A stretch of DNA of 41,810 bases, from NCBI GenBank assembly GCA_007125005.1, contig SLDY01000021.1, positions 1 to 41,810 of the forward strand. The letters are read 5' to 3'. Positions 8,221 to 16,638 of the stretch are shown piece by piece. The notes beneath the pieces are model-generated. The model was not told where the DNA came from. It worked only from the letters and a program-made list of their open reading frames with translations, and did not search any database. Position numbers and translations under genes: made by a program. The first letter of the stretch is position 1; each line of letters opens with the position of its first letter. This DNA is from Natronohydrobacter sp. (GTDB lineage Bacteria; Pseudomonadota; Alphaproteobacteria; Rhodobacterales; Rhodobacteraceae).

Positions 8221-9509
8221 TGTCGCGCCCTCTCGCATATCGCACCAGCAAGAGCGCCCGCCTTGCCCCGATCCAGATCGTATTCTTTGCCTTCACTGCG
8301 CTGGCTGGCTGGACATGGGTTGAAGGCGATGTCGGTGCGGGTATTGCCGGGCGGGTAACTTGGGGAGAGGTGATGGGCATAGCCATCATCATGGCAGCGC
8401 TGCTCAAGCTTTTTCTCGCGCAAGCGCGTCCGGTGATCGCCTTGCCCATGCAATACAAGGCTGCGCTGCTGCTTTATCTTGTTTTCCTGATATCGGCGGC
8501 GCAGGGTTACAACCCTTCTGCCTCGTTATTCGAGCTTCTTGTTCATGTGTTCATTTTCACGGTGTCGCTTGCGCTGCTTGTCTTGGCAGGGCAGGTAACT
8601 GATGCAGTCCTGAGGGGCTGCCTTCTGGGCACGCTTTACGGTTCCGGTCTGATCGCAGCAATCGGCATCGCCCAATTCCTCTTCTTTCCGCATTGGTTTT
8701 CCGGCGCACAGGGGGGGCTGTCCGGGACATTCCGGAATACAGGTCAGGCGGGCGCTTATTTCGGTATGTTTCTGGCGCTCTTCATTCCGGCCTTCATGAG
8801 CGGCTATCTTCGGCTAAACGCACTCCGCATGGTCGCTCTTCTCTTGCTGCTCGTCGCCCTTGTGCTGACGCTGAAGCGCTCTTTCCTTATCGGAACACTC
8901 GCGGGCTTCAGTTTTGCGCTGCTCGGCTGCCTCTTTACGGGGCGCGTATCGATGGTCAAGCGCATGGGAAAGGCCATCGTCGCCGCCCTGATCGGTGCAG
9001 CGGTGCTTCACGCGGCCTTCAGTTTTGCCTCTGGTGCTGTTGCCGGGTTTGACGACCGTGTGGGGCGGAAACTGCGCGTGACCGATCTCGAAAGCCTTAC
9101 CGAGGGGTTTTTCGAGGCCAATCTCGGCTACGCAATTGCCGCTTTCTCGGATGCACCGCTTCTTGGTATCGGCTGGGCGAACCTGCGTGAAATGACGGGC
9201 TTTCAGTATGAGATCCACGGCACATGGCTGGCGCTGGCCGGGTATGTCGGTTTGATCGGTGTCCTCGCTGGCTTCATATTTTTCGCGGTGATCGGCAGGG
9301 CGTTGTTCCGCGCAAGCGCGCGCTCGGCTGATCCGGCGCTCTCAGCCTTTCTGATCCTGCTGTTCTTCTTCTATCTCGGGCTCTTGATTGGCTGGCTCTA
9401 TACATACCCTCTCCGCAAGCGCGAATTCTGGATATTCATGAGCCTCGTATCCATGGCCATCATGCTCGCGCAGCGCCGGAATACCGTCTCGCCATCAGGG
9501 GGCGCATGA
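8220..9509 (+). CDS. O-antigen polymerase/ligase-like membrane protein (Wzy/WaaL type)
   Basis: Likely polymerises or ligates repeat units on the periplasmic face of the inner membrane. The 429 residues are mostly hydrophobic helices with a larger loop in the second half. The segments FRNTGQAGAYFGMFLALFIPAF and the later EIHGTWLALAGYVGLIGVLAGF are characteristic of the Wzy_C/O-antigen ligase family (conserved N and H residues in these contexts). The frame stays open upstream to 7848, but the ATG at 8220 overlaps the flippase stop and begins before the first membrane segment. Polymerase versus ligase cannot be decided by sequence. Confidence 0.8.
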   Translation: MSRPLAYRTSKSARLAPIQIVFFAFTALAGWTWVEGDVGAGIAGRVTWGEVMGIAIIMAALLKLFLAQARPVIALPMQYKAALLLYLVFLISAAQGYNPSASLFELLVHVFIFTVSLALLVLAGQVTDAVLRGCLLGTLYGSGLIAAIGIAQFLFFPHWFSGAQGGLSGTFRNTGQAGAYFGMFLALFIPAFMSGYLRLNALRMVALLLLLVALVLTLKRSFLIGTLAGFSFALLGCLFTGRVSMVKRMGKAIVAALIGAAVLHAAFSFASGAVAGFDDRVGRKLRVTDLESLTEGFFEANLGYAIAAFSDAPLLGIGWANLREMTGFQYEIHGTWLALAGYVGLIGVLAGFIFFAVIGRALFRASARSADPALSAFLILLFFFYLGLLIGWLYTYPLRKREFWIFMSLVSMAIMLAQRRNTVSPSGGA

Positions 9510-9510
9510 C

Positions 9511-10938
9511 ATGGGCACGGGCTTTCTGCTTGGTCTTTATTCTGCCTCGCCTGTGATTTTGCAAAATGTTGCTGTCTCCTGCAAAGGTGTGCTCAATCGG
9601 CGCGCACGTTTTGGTGGCAGCTTTGCGACTGAACTGGCCGCGGCCAATGCGCGGCTGCACCAATCCCCCACGGCCTTGTTGCATCATCAGACAGGGCAGC
9701 TTGCCCATTTTCTGTTATTCGCGAAGCAAAACGCACCGTTTCATGCCCAGCGGTTGCGCGCCTTCAGCCTGCAGGATTTGCAGCATGATCCTTTTGGCGT
9801 TCTCGCCAGTCTTCCGGTTCTGGAAAAGGATGAATTTCGCGACAGCTACAACAACGACCAGCTGCGCGCCGTGCCGCAGGCGCAGATCGTCCATAAAACC
9901 CTCACAAGCGGCACAACAGGCACCCCGCTCAAGGCGGGGTTCACCAAGCATGACCTGCAAAAGCGCTTTGCCTTTCTGTATCGCATGCTGGGTTGCTACG
10001 GGCTGTCACCCCATAGCCGCACGGCCCGTTTTAACGGGGGTACGTACTTCCCGCGTGCCAACAAGACCAAGGTTTTCTGGCGGATCAACCATGCGCAGCG
10101 GCAGGCATTGCTCTCCTCTTACCATCTGCACCAGGATAATGCCGGTTATTACATTGATTTCATGAAAAAATTACAGCCTGAAGTGATAGACGGCTATCCA
10201 TCGGCGCTGTACTTGCTGGCCAAATATCTGATCAGGGCAGGGTTGCAAGGTGCGATCAAGGCGAGGGTCTTCATGTCTACTGGAGAGACATTGGAAGATT
10301 TCCAAAAAGCGGCGATCCGCGAGGCGTTTCCGCAAATGACCCTGCTCAATCAATACGCATCCTCAGAGGGAGCACCGTTCATTACACAGAACATGGCGGG
10401 CGAACTGGTAGTGAACACCGATTCCGGCGTGTTTGAGTTTGTAAAACCCGGCACAATAACGCCCGCCGCGCCCGGCGAGATCGGAGAGATGATCGTGACG
10501 AGTTTCACGACCCATGCCTATCCGCTCATCCGTTACCGGATCGGCGATACAGCGCTGGTATCCGACCGGATATCAAAAACATGGAACATGCCCGTGGTCG
10601 ATGCGATTTACGGGCGACGGGACGATCTGATCTGGACGCCCTATCGCGGGTGGGTGGGCCGGCTCAGCCCCGCAATCAAACTCGCGCCTGCGCGCATTCG
10701 CGAGACCCAGATCGTCCAGATTGCCCCGGATGCGTTCGAGCTGCATGTATCTTGCGCGGATGCAGGTGATCTTGCGCGTGATTTCGCTCCGGTTATTGCT
10801 GCGCTGCAACAGCGGCTGGGCCCTGTTTCCATCACGCTGCGCCATCATGCCGACCCGCTTCCGCGCGGGGCAAATGGCAAGCTGCGCGCAGTGATTGCCC
10901 TCCCGAGCGCGCGGCTTGCGGCGCAGGCGAGGCTTTGA
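9511..10938 (+). CDS. CapK-like adenylate-forming enzyme (phenylacetate-CoA ligase family)
   Basis: A 475-residue member of the phenylacetate-CoA ligase/coenzyme F390 synthetase-like group. Members often occur in capsule and O-antigen clusters as CapK, with an unknown acyl substrate. The ATP/AMP-binding loop TSGTTGTPLK lies at 132-141, an acidic YASSEGAPF region is central, IRYRIGDTALV is the late adenylate motif, and a terminal PRGANGKLRAV supplies the catalytic lysine. It presumably activates a carboxylate to decorate the glycan or a precursor sugar. The gene starts 1 bp after the polymerase stop and its stop abuts the glycosyltransferase start. No transmembrane segment is evident. Confidence 0.8.
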   Translation: MGTGFLLGLYSASPVILQNVAVSCKGVLNRRARFGGSFATELAAANARLHQSPTALLHHQTGQLAHFLLFAKQNAPFHAQRLRAFSLQDLQHDPFGVLASLPVLEKDEFRDSYNNDQLRAVPQAQIVHKTLTSGTTGTPLKAGFTKHDLQKRFAFLYRMLGCYGLSPHSRTARFNGGTYFPRANKTKVFWRINHAQRQALLSSYHLHQDNAGYYIDFMKKLQPEVIDGYPSALYLLAKYLIRAGLQGAIKARVFMSTGETLEDFQKAAIREAFPQMTLLNQYASSEGAPFITQNMAGELVVNTDSGVFEFVKPGTITPAAPGEIGEMIVTSFTTHAYPLIRYRIGDTALVSDRISKTWNMPVVDAIYGRRDDLIWTPYRGWVGRLSPAIKLAPARIRETQIVQIAPDAFELHVSCADAGDLARDFAPVIAALQQRLGPVSITLRHHADPLPRGANGKLRAVIALPSARLAAQARL

Positions 10939-12078
10939 ATGCATGTCCTGATCATAGCCTCCTATGCGCCCTCATTGCTTATTTTTCGGGGCCGGCTGAT
11001 CGCGGATATTCTGGCGCGCGGCCACTCCGTCAGTGTGTGCGCGCCGCAGATTGCAGCGGATTTGCGGCTTGGGCTCACTGCGATGGGCGCGGATGTGCAT
11101 GAACTGTCGATGGCGCGCAACACAATCGGCATCAGCAGTGATCTGAGCTATCTGCGCAATCTTCGTCATCTGATGGTGCAGATACGCCCCGATATCGTGC
11201 TGACATACACTGCCAAGCCAAATATCTGGGGCACGCTTGCAGCGCGTTCTGCAAGCGTGCCCTCTGTGGCGATGATAACAGGGCTCGGCTATGCCTTTGC
11301 AGCAGGTGGCAGCGGGCTGAAGATAGCGCTTGTGCGCGCGCTCGTGCGCAGGCTTTACGGGCTTGCGACGAGGTTCAATCGCAAGGTCATTTTCCAGAAC
11401 CCCGATGATAGGGATGATTTCATCGCCGCCGGATGCCTGCGGGACCATGCAAAGGTCGCCATGATTGATGGTTCGGGGGTAGATCTGGCGCATTACAATC
11501 GCACAGCTGTGGTCAGTGCGCCCGTCTTCCTGATGATCGCACGTTTGTTGCGTGGCAAGGGTGTGCGCGAATACGCACTGGCCGCGCGCAGCATCCGTGC
11601 AGACTACAAGCAGGCGCGCTTTCTGCTTGTCGGCCCGCATGATGGCGGGCCTGATGCAATCGCACCTTCCGAGCTCGACCACTGGGTCGCGGATGGCATC
11701 CTTGAGTGGCGCGGCGCGTTGGAGGATGTGCGGCCTGCGCTTGCCGAAGCGGCGGTCTATGTCCTGCCATCCTATCGCGAGGGAACACCGCGCTCGGTTC
11801 TGGAAGCGATGGCGATGGGGCGGCCTATCATCACATCCGATGCGCCGGGCTGTCGCGAGACCATCCGCGACGGGATCGAGGGTTTTCTTGTACCCGCGCG
11901 CGATGCCAACGCATTGGCGCGGGCCATGAAGAGATTCATCGAAGATCCGGGACTTATTGCCACAATGGGAGATGCAGCCCATCACCGTGCGGTCACAAAA
12001 TATGACGTGCGCTGCATTAACCAGCAAATGATGATGCATCTCGGATTGTGCGATCAATCGAGGTCGATGACTTGCTGA
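10939..12078 (+). CDS. Glycosyltransferase family 4
   Basis: A 379-residue GT-B retaining glycosyltransferase that adds a sugar to the growing lipid-linked repeat unit. The N-terminal acceptor domain (MHVLIIASYAPSLLIFRGRLI) and C-terminal GT4 donor domain are complete. The E-x7-E motif is present at E281 and E289 within YREGTPRSVLEAMAMGRP, followed by GCRETI...GFLVP. The TAKPNIWG...ITGLGYAF segments resemble galacturonosyl/N-acetylgalactosaminyl transferases of bacterial surface glycans. The ATG follows the CapK-like stop directly. The last 25 bp are overlapped by the convergent gene at 12054-12455. Confidence 0.88.
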   Translation: MHVLIIASYAPSLLIFRGRLIADILARGHSVSVCAPQIAADLRLGLTAMGADVHELSMARNTIGISSDLSYLRNLRHLMVQIRPDIVLTYTAKPNIWGTLAARSASVPSVAMITGLGYAFAAGGSGLKIALVRALVRRLYGLATRFNRKVIFQNPDDRDDFIAAGCLRDHAKVAMIDGSGVDLAHYNRTAVVSAPVFLMIARLLRGKGVREYALAARSIRADYKQARFLLVGPHDGGPDAIAPSELDHWVADGILEWRGALEDVRPALAEAAVYVLPSYREGTPRSVLEAMAMGRPIITSDAPGCRETIRDGIEGFLVPARDANALARAMKRFIEDPGLIATMGDAAHHRAVTKYDVRCINQQMMMHLGLCDQSRSMTC

Positions 12079-12455
12079 ACACCAAGTGCAGTCAACACCT
12101 CTCTGCCAGAAGCGCCCGCAACGATCGTGATCTTGCCGGTATCGGCCAATGCCTCTGGCGAGGCATCCTGCAACGCCAGCATGCGCATTGCCGCGCGGGC
12201 ACGCTCTGCCCCGGTGAGGTTCAGCTTATAGGGCGCGGCTTCATCCCAATCCGGCCTTTGCAGCGGCTTCGCGAGGCGCGCGATCCATTCGGAACCTGTC
12301 AGGATAGATGCGGCAGCAAACCGGGCATCTTGTGCGGATCTCCAGGTCGCGGCGATGAAACTGCGCCTGTCGTCAGGGCCGGCACCGAGGGCCATCATCA
12401 GATGGTTGGCGTCGTTCATAAGCCGCTCGGGGCAAAGCAGGGTCAGGCGGATCAT
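12054..12455 (-). CDS. Unknown 133-aa protein coupled to the spike genes
   Basis: I do not recognise this family. The protein is soluble-looking and mixed alpha/beta, with no signal peptide, no cysteine motif beyond one Cys at residue 8, and a run of Ala/Arg-rich helices (about 36-60 and 80-105) before a short beta-like tail (KITIVAGASGREVLTALGV). It starts in an ATGA overlap with the spike-fibre stop, so it is almost certainly co-translated with the fibre and base genes. It could be a fibre chaperone, a tip protein or an assembly factor. Its 3' end overlaps the glycosyltransferase 3' end by 25 bp on the opposite strand. Confidence 0.7.
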   Translation of the reverse strand: MIRLTLLCPERLMNDANHLMMALGAGPDDRRSFIAATWRSAQDARFAAASILTGSEWIARLAKPLQRPDWDEAAPYKLNLTGAERARAAMRMLALQDASPEALADTGKITIVAGASGREVLTALGVQQVIDLD

Positions 12456-13234
12456 GGCAGGACAACTCCCAGTTTATGGGCCAGAAAGGCCTCTGTCTGT
12501 TCAAGTGCGGCGTCACTGAGGGCCTGCATGAGATAGAGCCCGGCATAGAAGCGCATGGCGCTATGGCCACTTCCGGGCAAGCGGGCCCCGATCTGGATAT
12601 GACGCCCTGCAAGGCTCATTTGCTGTGCATTGCTCCCGGCCCAGTCAATTGCGGCACCGTTGGAGCGCGCCAGAAAGCCATCGGGGCCGGGGCCGATGCG
12701 TGCCAATGCCACCTGCCGGATATCTGCCGGCGTGCCAAAGACGGATAAGCTTGCGCCATTTTGCGGTTGTCGCAGAAACCGCGTGTTTCCGAAGGAAGTT
12801 TGTAAATAGAAACGCCCCGTTGAATGTGTCCCAACCCCGAACGGCACGCCGCCATTTTCATCACTCACCGTAGTCAGAAAACCCAGCGCGAGTGTGGCGT
12901 CACGATGATCGAGGGCAAACGGGGCTTGCAGCAAGTCATCAACGCCATCGAACTCCAGACAGGGGCGGCCTTGCGGGTCAATGACGAATGTGGGTCTGGC
13001 TGCAAGCGTTGGCTGGATACAGTGATACCCGTTGCCGCTAAGATCATCGATGCGCGCCACAGGCGTGCCCTCAGTTGCGGGAACCGTGCCAGCCACATCC
13101 TGCCAGAGGCACCCCGTAACACTGGCATCATACCAACCGCCCACGCCCCCTTGGGCAAACAGCTGCAGCGGGCTCCACTCTGATACCGCGCGCCTGCGCC
13201 GCGATGTGATCGAGATATCCGTGGTGATCTTCAT
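12452..13234 (-). CDS. ghsB: LamG-like spike/fibre protein, GTA head-spike fibre type
   Basis: A 260-residue protein dominated by a concanavalin/LamG-like beta-sandwich. Residues 33-105 carry the pattern common in phage fibre proteins: WYDAS...WQDVAGT-P...DLSGNGYHCIQPT-ARPTF...CLEFDGVDD. There is no signal peptide, consistent with a virion component released by lysis. It lies in an ATGA overlap directly after the spike-base gene. By position and domain it matches the R. capsulatus GTA head-spike fibre (GhsB, rcc01080), which helps particles bind capsule. A prophage tail-fibre origin is the main alternative. The symbol is assigned by analogy. Confidence 0.7.
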   Translation of the reverse strand: MKITTDISITSRRRRAVSEWSPLQLFAQGGVGGWYDASVTGCLWQDVAGTVPATEGTPVARIDDLSGNGYHCIQPTLAARPTFVIDPQGRPCLEFDGVDDLLQAPFALDHRDATLALGFLTTVSDENGGVPFGVGTHSTGRFYLQTSFGNTRFLRQPQNGASLSVFGTPADIRQVALARIGPGPDGFLARSNGAAIDWAGSNAQQMSLAGRHIQIGARLPGSGHSAMRFYAGLYLMQALSDAALEQTEAFLAHKLGVVLP

Positions 13235-13494
13235 GAAAGCACCAGCGCATGAATGCCACTGGCGGTAGTGCCGGTGGCGCGCACGCGGCGCACCCCGACC
13301 GGCAGGATTGAAAAATCGGCGACAAGCACAGTGCGCGTCGCGCCGCTGACTGTATCTATAACGATAGCGCCGCCGGTTTCCACATAAAGCCCGACCGAGA
13401 CATGGGGCAGATCACTGCTGTCATTGGGGATTACGGGAAGAGCATCATGGGCTGGCCCGGAAAGTGATGCGGCACGATTTGCAAAAGGGTTCAT
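13231..13494 (-). CDS. ghsA: Spike base protein, RcGTA head-spike (Rcc01079) family
   Basis: An 87-residue protein beginning NPFANR-x3-LSGPA and ending ATGTTASGIHALVL. I recognise this as the spike-base family of the Rhodobacter gene transfer agent, which anchors the head spike to the capsid. The ATG at 13494 has a GAGGAG ribosome site; an upstream in-frame start at 13647 would add 51 non-homologous residues. Its stop overlaps the fibre start (ATGA). A homologous solitary gene lies at 34122-34388, and the two share the N-terminal NPFANR and the C-terminal 15 residues almost perfectly. No capsid or tail genes are nearby, as expected, since GTA spike genes lie outside the main GTA cluster. Confidence 0.8.
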   Translation of the reverse strand: MNPFANRAASLSGPAHDALPVIPNDSSDLPHVSVGLYVETGGAIVIDTVSGATRTVLVADFSILPVGVRRVRATGTTASGIHALVLS

Positions 13495-13568
13495 TGCGGC
13501 TCCTCGGGATTGGCACATGCGCAAGAGCTGTGCGGTTTTGGATTTCCCGGCACTATCCACCATCTGCG

Positions 13569-13618
13569 TTAAGAAATGCCGGCCTCTGCGCGCGCACGGC
13601 CAACAGCTTGTTAACCAT
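13569..13618. promoter_or_regulatory. Possible CtrA half-sites upstream of the spike operon
   Basis: TTAACCAT at 13611-13618 matches a known CtrA half-site, and a second TTAAG core lies at 13569-13573. They fall about 75-125 bp upstream of the spike-base ATG. No full TTAA-N7-TTAA site is present. CtrA controls GTA functions in Rhodobacter, so the site is plausible but weak. Confidence 0.3.
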
Positions 13619-13715
13619 AAGCACGTGCTACGAGAAAACTCGTTCAATCAGCAGGTTGCGAGGTTTCTCATCCTGGCTGCGATGCGCGTTCGAGTTGGGC
13701 GGCAAACCGCGCGCG

Positions 13716-14444
13716 CTAGCGCAACTGCAGGGCGGCGAGCAAGAGCAACAGCCCAAGCGCGCATGCCGCGAAATCGAGATGAGTCATGCGCGGTTGTGGC
13801 AATTGACTGCGCGGGCTGCCGGGGCGCAGGCCGCGCGCCTCCATTGCAATTGCCGCGCGTGTTGCGCGGCGGATGGCGAAGGCCAGCAGCGGAATGAGCA
13901 GAGCCATTACCTCCCCCGGCCCCGGGATGCGGCGCATGGCCCGGCCTTCGCGCATCGCGCGTGCCATGCGCAGGGTTTGCATCTCGCGGGCCAGATCGGG
14001 AACCAGATGCATTGCCTGAAGGATTGAAAACCCGACTGATGCTGGCAGCCGCAGATGCAACATCAGCGCTCGCACAAGGCGCCCCGCATCGGTTGTAAGT
14101 GCAAAGAGTGCGGAAATCATGCCGCAAGCAAGCACGCGCGTAAACAGCACAAGGCCCGGCGCAAGGTCGGGTTGCGCAGCGCCTTGTTCTCGCGCCATCT
14201 GAACAGCAAAGCCCGATTCGCGCTGAAACAGGACCGAAGTCGTGAGAAAGCCGAAGCCGAACAATGCGAATGGCACAAGCAAGGCAAGCAGCTTCCAGAG
14301 CGCCACCCGCTCCAGCCCCCAAAGCAGGAAAAAGGCCAGCCCAAGCGCTGCGAGCTGAAAATGCAGATCGAAGACAATCAGCGAAGCTGCGATCCAGATC
14401 AGGCAGAGGGCAAGTTTTGGCAAGGGGTGCAGGCGGCTCAACAT
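13716..14444 (-). CDS. ykoC: ECF transporter transmembrane T component (YkoC-like)
   Basis: Membrane scaffold of an energy-coupling-factor importer, linking the ATPase to the substrate-binding S component. The 242 residues contain several hydrophobic helices and the two cytoplasmic Ala-Arg-Gly-type coupling motifs seen in EcfT: ARAMREGRAMRR (about 161-172) and AIAMEARGLRPGSPR (about 197-211). It overlaps the 3' end of the double-ATPase gene by 7 bp and is the last gene of the TPP-riboswitch operon. The role in thiamine/HMP uptake follows from the YkoF and YkoE partners. Confidence 0.85.
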   Translation of the reverse strand: MLSRLHPLPKLALCLIWIAASLIVFDLHFQLAALGLAFFLLWGLERVALWKLLALLVPFALFGFGFLTTSVLFQRESGFAVQMAREQGAAQPDLAPGLVLFTRVLACGMISALFALTTDAGRLVRALMLHLRLPASVGFSILQAMHLVPDLAREMQTLRMARAMREGRAMRRIPGPGEVMALLIPLLAFAIRRATRAAIAMEARGLRPGSPRSQLPQPRMTHLDFAACALGLLLLLAALQLR

Positions 14445-16030
14445 GGGATTGGAACCATATTGGCAAGGAGCGGGGCCATTTCGGGCGGTTCAAGGCCAAC
14501 CCCCTGCAGCAGCGCCATGTCGCAAAGGATGTCGGGAGCCGGGCCTTCTGCAGCGATCCTGCCCTCGGCCAGAATTACAATCCGGTCGCAGACTGAAAGC
14601 GCAAAATCGGCATCATGCGTAATCACCGCCATAGCACGCCCGGCCTGCGCGAGGGCGCGGATGCGCCTTGCCACCTGTGCGGCGCCGCGATGATCTAGCC
14701 CTGTTGTCGGCTCATCAAGGATCAGGATGGGCCAGCGGTCAGTTTCTGTCATCAGGGCAAGCGCAAGGCGGCGTTTCTGCCCCATCGAAAGTGTGAAAGG
14801 GTGTTGATCGGCTTGCTCTGATAATCCCCAATCCCTCAGCGCAGTTTCCACCTGCTCTGGCGTCAGACCAAGGGCTGCGAACTCCGCGCGCGGGCTTTCA
14901 GTGCTGAAATGCGCTTCGGGGTTCTGAAAGACTATTGCGCCGCGTGGGCCGTGCCTCCGGCCAGCCTTTGGCGGTGCAAGACCGGACAGGCAGGCGGCCA
15001 GCGTAGATTTGCCGGCTCCATTTGGCCCGAGAATACCCAGAACCTGCCCGCCATGAAGGCCAAGCGAGATCCCTTGCAGCACGACAGGCCCGAACGGGGG
15101 CGCGCAATCTGCGCGCTCCAGTCGCACCTGTTCTGGCCCCGGCGCAACGGATGGCCGCAACAAGAAAGGCGCAAGTTCAGGACCGGGTGATATATGGCTG
15201 AGCAACTCCTCCACACGCCAAAGCGGAGGGATCTTATAGCCTGCAGCATTGAGCTTCAGTCGCAATCGCACGGCGGGGGGTGTCCATATTCCGGCCTCCA
15301 CAAGCGCAGCACCATGATGCGAAAACACCCAATCAGTGCTGCCCGCAACAAGAAGCTGCCCCGAAGCCGACAGCACGATGACCCGGTCAATCCGGTCTAG
15401 CAATGGCCCGAGCCTGTGATCAACGATAAGCGTTGTCCGGCCTGGCGCAAGAATCCGCTCTGCCAATAATTGCGCGGCTTGCGGCGCGAGGTTTGCCGTG
15501 GGCTCATCAGCAATAGTCAGGGCGCCGCCCTGCGCCAGCGACGCCGCCAGAGCAACGAGTTGCTTCTGCCCGCCCGAGAGTGTGGCGATCCGCCTGTCGC
15601 GCCAAGCCATGTTCAGACCTGCCGCGTGCATGGCCTCTACAACAGCGGCGGCCATGCTGGCGGCAGGATAAGCGCGGTTTTCCAGAGAGAATGCGATCTC
15701 ATCAGCAACAGTGAAGCCCGCTAGCGTCTGCTCTACATCCTGAAAGAGAATGGCAACCTGCTCTGCCCATTCAGCCGGGCTGCGGTCTGCCACGGCGTCG
15801 CCAAACAGCTGCAAGATGCCATTCCGTTGCGCCGGGATCGCGCTTGGTAAAAGCCCGGTCAGCGCATGGAGGACGGTCGACTTGCCGCATCCCGATGGCC
15901 CGAGAAGCAACACCCGTTCTCCTTCTGCAACAGCGAAATCCAGCGGGCCGACCGCATTTGTCTGCGCATAGGGATAGCGGATGGTCAGCTCTGCAGCTGT
16001 TATGGCATCAGGCGGGTGCGCGCATGTCAC
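14438..16030 (-). CDS. ykoD: Duplicated ABC ATPase of ECF transporter (YkoD-like)
   Basis: A single 530-residue chain with two ABC ATPase domains, as in YkoD, powering thiamine-precursor uptake. Domain 1 has Walker A GPSGCGKST (44-52), signature LSGGQKQ (151-157) and Walker B LTIADEPT (171-178). Domain 2 has Walker A GPNGAGKST (335-343), a degenerate signature LSMGQKRR (414-421) and Walker B ILILDEPTTGLD (about 435-446). Domain 2 is compact, with a short stretch between Walker A and the Q-loop. The gene overlaps ykoE by 23 bp upstream and ykoC by 7 bp downstream. Confidence 0.9.
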   Translation of the reverse strand: MTCAHPPDAITAAELTIRYPYAQTNAVGPLDFAVAEGERVLLLGPSGCGKSTVLHALTGLLPSAIPAQRNGILQLFGDAVADRSPAEWAEQVAILFQDVEQTLAGFTVADEIAFSLENRAYPAASMAAAVVEAMHAAGLNMAWRDRRIATLSGGQKQLVALAASLAQGGALTIADEPTANLAPQAAQLLAERILAPGRTTLIVDHRLGPLLDRIDRVIVLSASGQLLVAGSTDWVFSHHGAALVEAGIWTPPAVRLRLKLNAAGYKIPPLWRVEELLSHISPGPELAPFLLRPSVAPGPEQVRLERADCAPPFGPVVLQGISLGLHGGQVLGILGPNGAGKSTLAACLSGLAPPKAGRRHGPRGAIVFQNPEAHFSTESPRAEFAALGLTPEQVETALRDWGLSEQADQHPFTLSMGQKRRLALALMTETDRWPILILDEPTTGLDHRGAAQVARRIRALAQAGRAMAVITHDADFALSVCDRIVILAEGRIAAEGPAPDILCDMALLQGVGLEPPEMAPLLANMVPIPC

Positions 16031-16589
16031 GGTCTATTCTCAGCCCTGCCAAAACGCCTGTGCGATAGAGTGCGCGCATGATCAGATAACCCAGAAGCCC
16101 GCCAAGCAGCGCCCCGGAGGTGCAACGCAGCACATACATGAGCATGAGCAGGGCTGGTTCTAGGCTGCCGTAATCGAAGCGTATCCATGTCCAGATGAAG
16201 GACGTTGTTGCCGCGCCGATGCCTGCCGCCATCATTACAGGCAGTGTCCAGCGCCGATAACGTGTTGCCGCAAAGACAAGTTCTGCGCCCAATCCCTGCA
16301 CGAAACCCGTTACCAGCAACAAAAGCCCCGCGGGGCTGCCCAGCATGATCTGCACGGCTGCTGCCAGCATGTTGGATACCAATGCTACCCCGGGTTTGCG
16401 GATTATCGCTGCCGCAATGATGGAATTGATAAACCAGAACCCCATGACCATATCCATGGTAATCGGGCCGAAAGCGGCTTGCAGGATCAACCATACCTGA
16501 ACCCAGCCCAGATAAAGCACACCAAAGACAGCGCCCAGCACTGCGATGATGAGGGTTTCACGTAATGTCCATAGCGATGACTCGGGCAT
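16008..16589 (-). CDS. ykoE: ECF transporter S component, thiamine/HMP type (YkoE-like)
   Basis: Substrate-specific membrane subunit of the importer. From the ATG at 16589 it is 193 residues with about five to six hydrophobic helices. It has the YkoE-like opening LWTLRETLIIAVLGAVFGVLYLGWVQVW and a conserved PAGLLLLVTGFVQGLGAELVFA helix pair. I prefer the ATG at 16589 because GGAG lies 6 bp upstream. The ATG four codons earlier (16601) has no visible ribosome site, and the longer frame to 16757 lies inside ykoF. It follows the YkoF gene by about 50 bp in the riboswitch operon. Confidence 0.85.
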   Translation of the reverse strand: MPESSLWTLRETLIIAVLGAVFGVLYLGWVQVWLILQAAFGPITMDMVMGFWFINSIIAAAIIRKPGVALVSNMLAAAVQIMLGSPAGLLLLVTGFVQGLGAELVFAATRYRRWTLPVMMAAGIGAATTSFIWTWIRFDYGSLEPALLMLMYVLRCTSGALLGGLLGYLIMRALYRTGVLAGLRIDRDMRAPA

Positions 16590-16638
16590 CGAAGGCTCCA
16601 TTGTTGATAACGGGGAAAGGCTGCGGAACAGCCGCAGA

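Noticed and set aside
10972-12057. 361-codon minus-strand open frame
   Set aside because: Shadow of the GT4 glycosyltransferase, which has the E-x7-E motif and proper coupling to its neighbour.
12054-13494. Reading the spike genes as the edge of a prophage
   Set aside because: No capsid, terminase, portal, integrase or lysis genes are nearby. The base protein belongs to the GTA spike family, whose genes normally lie alone outside the GTA cluster.
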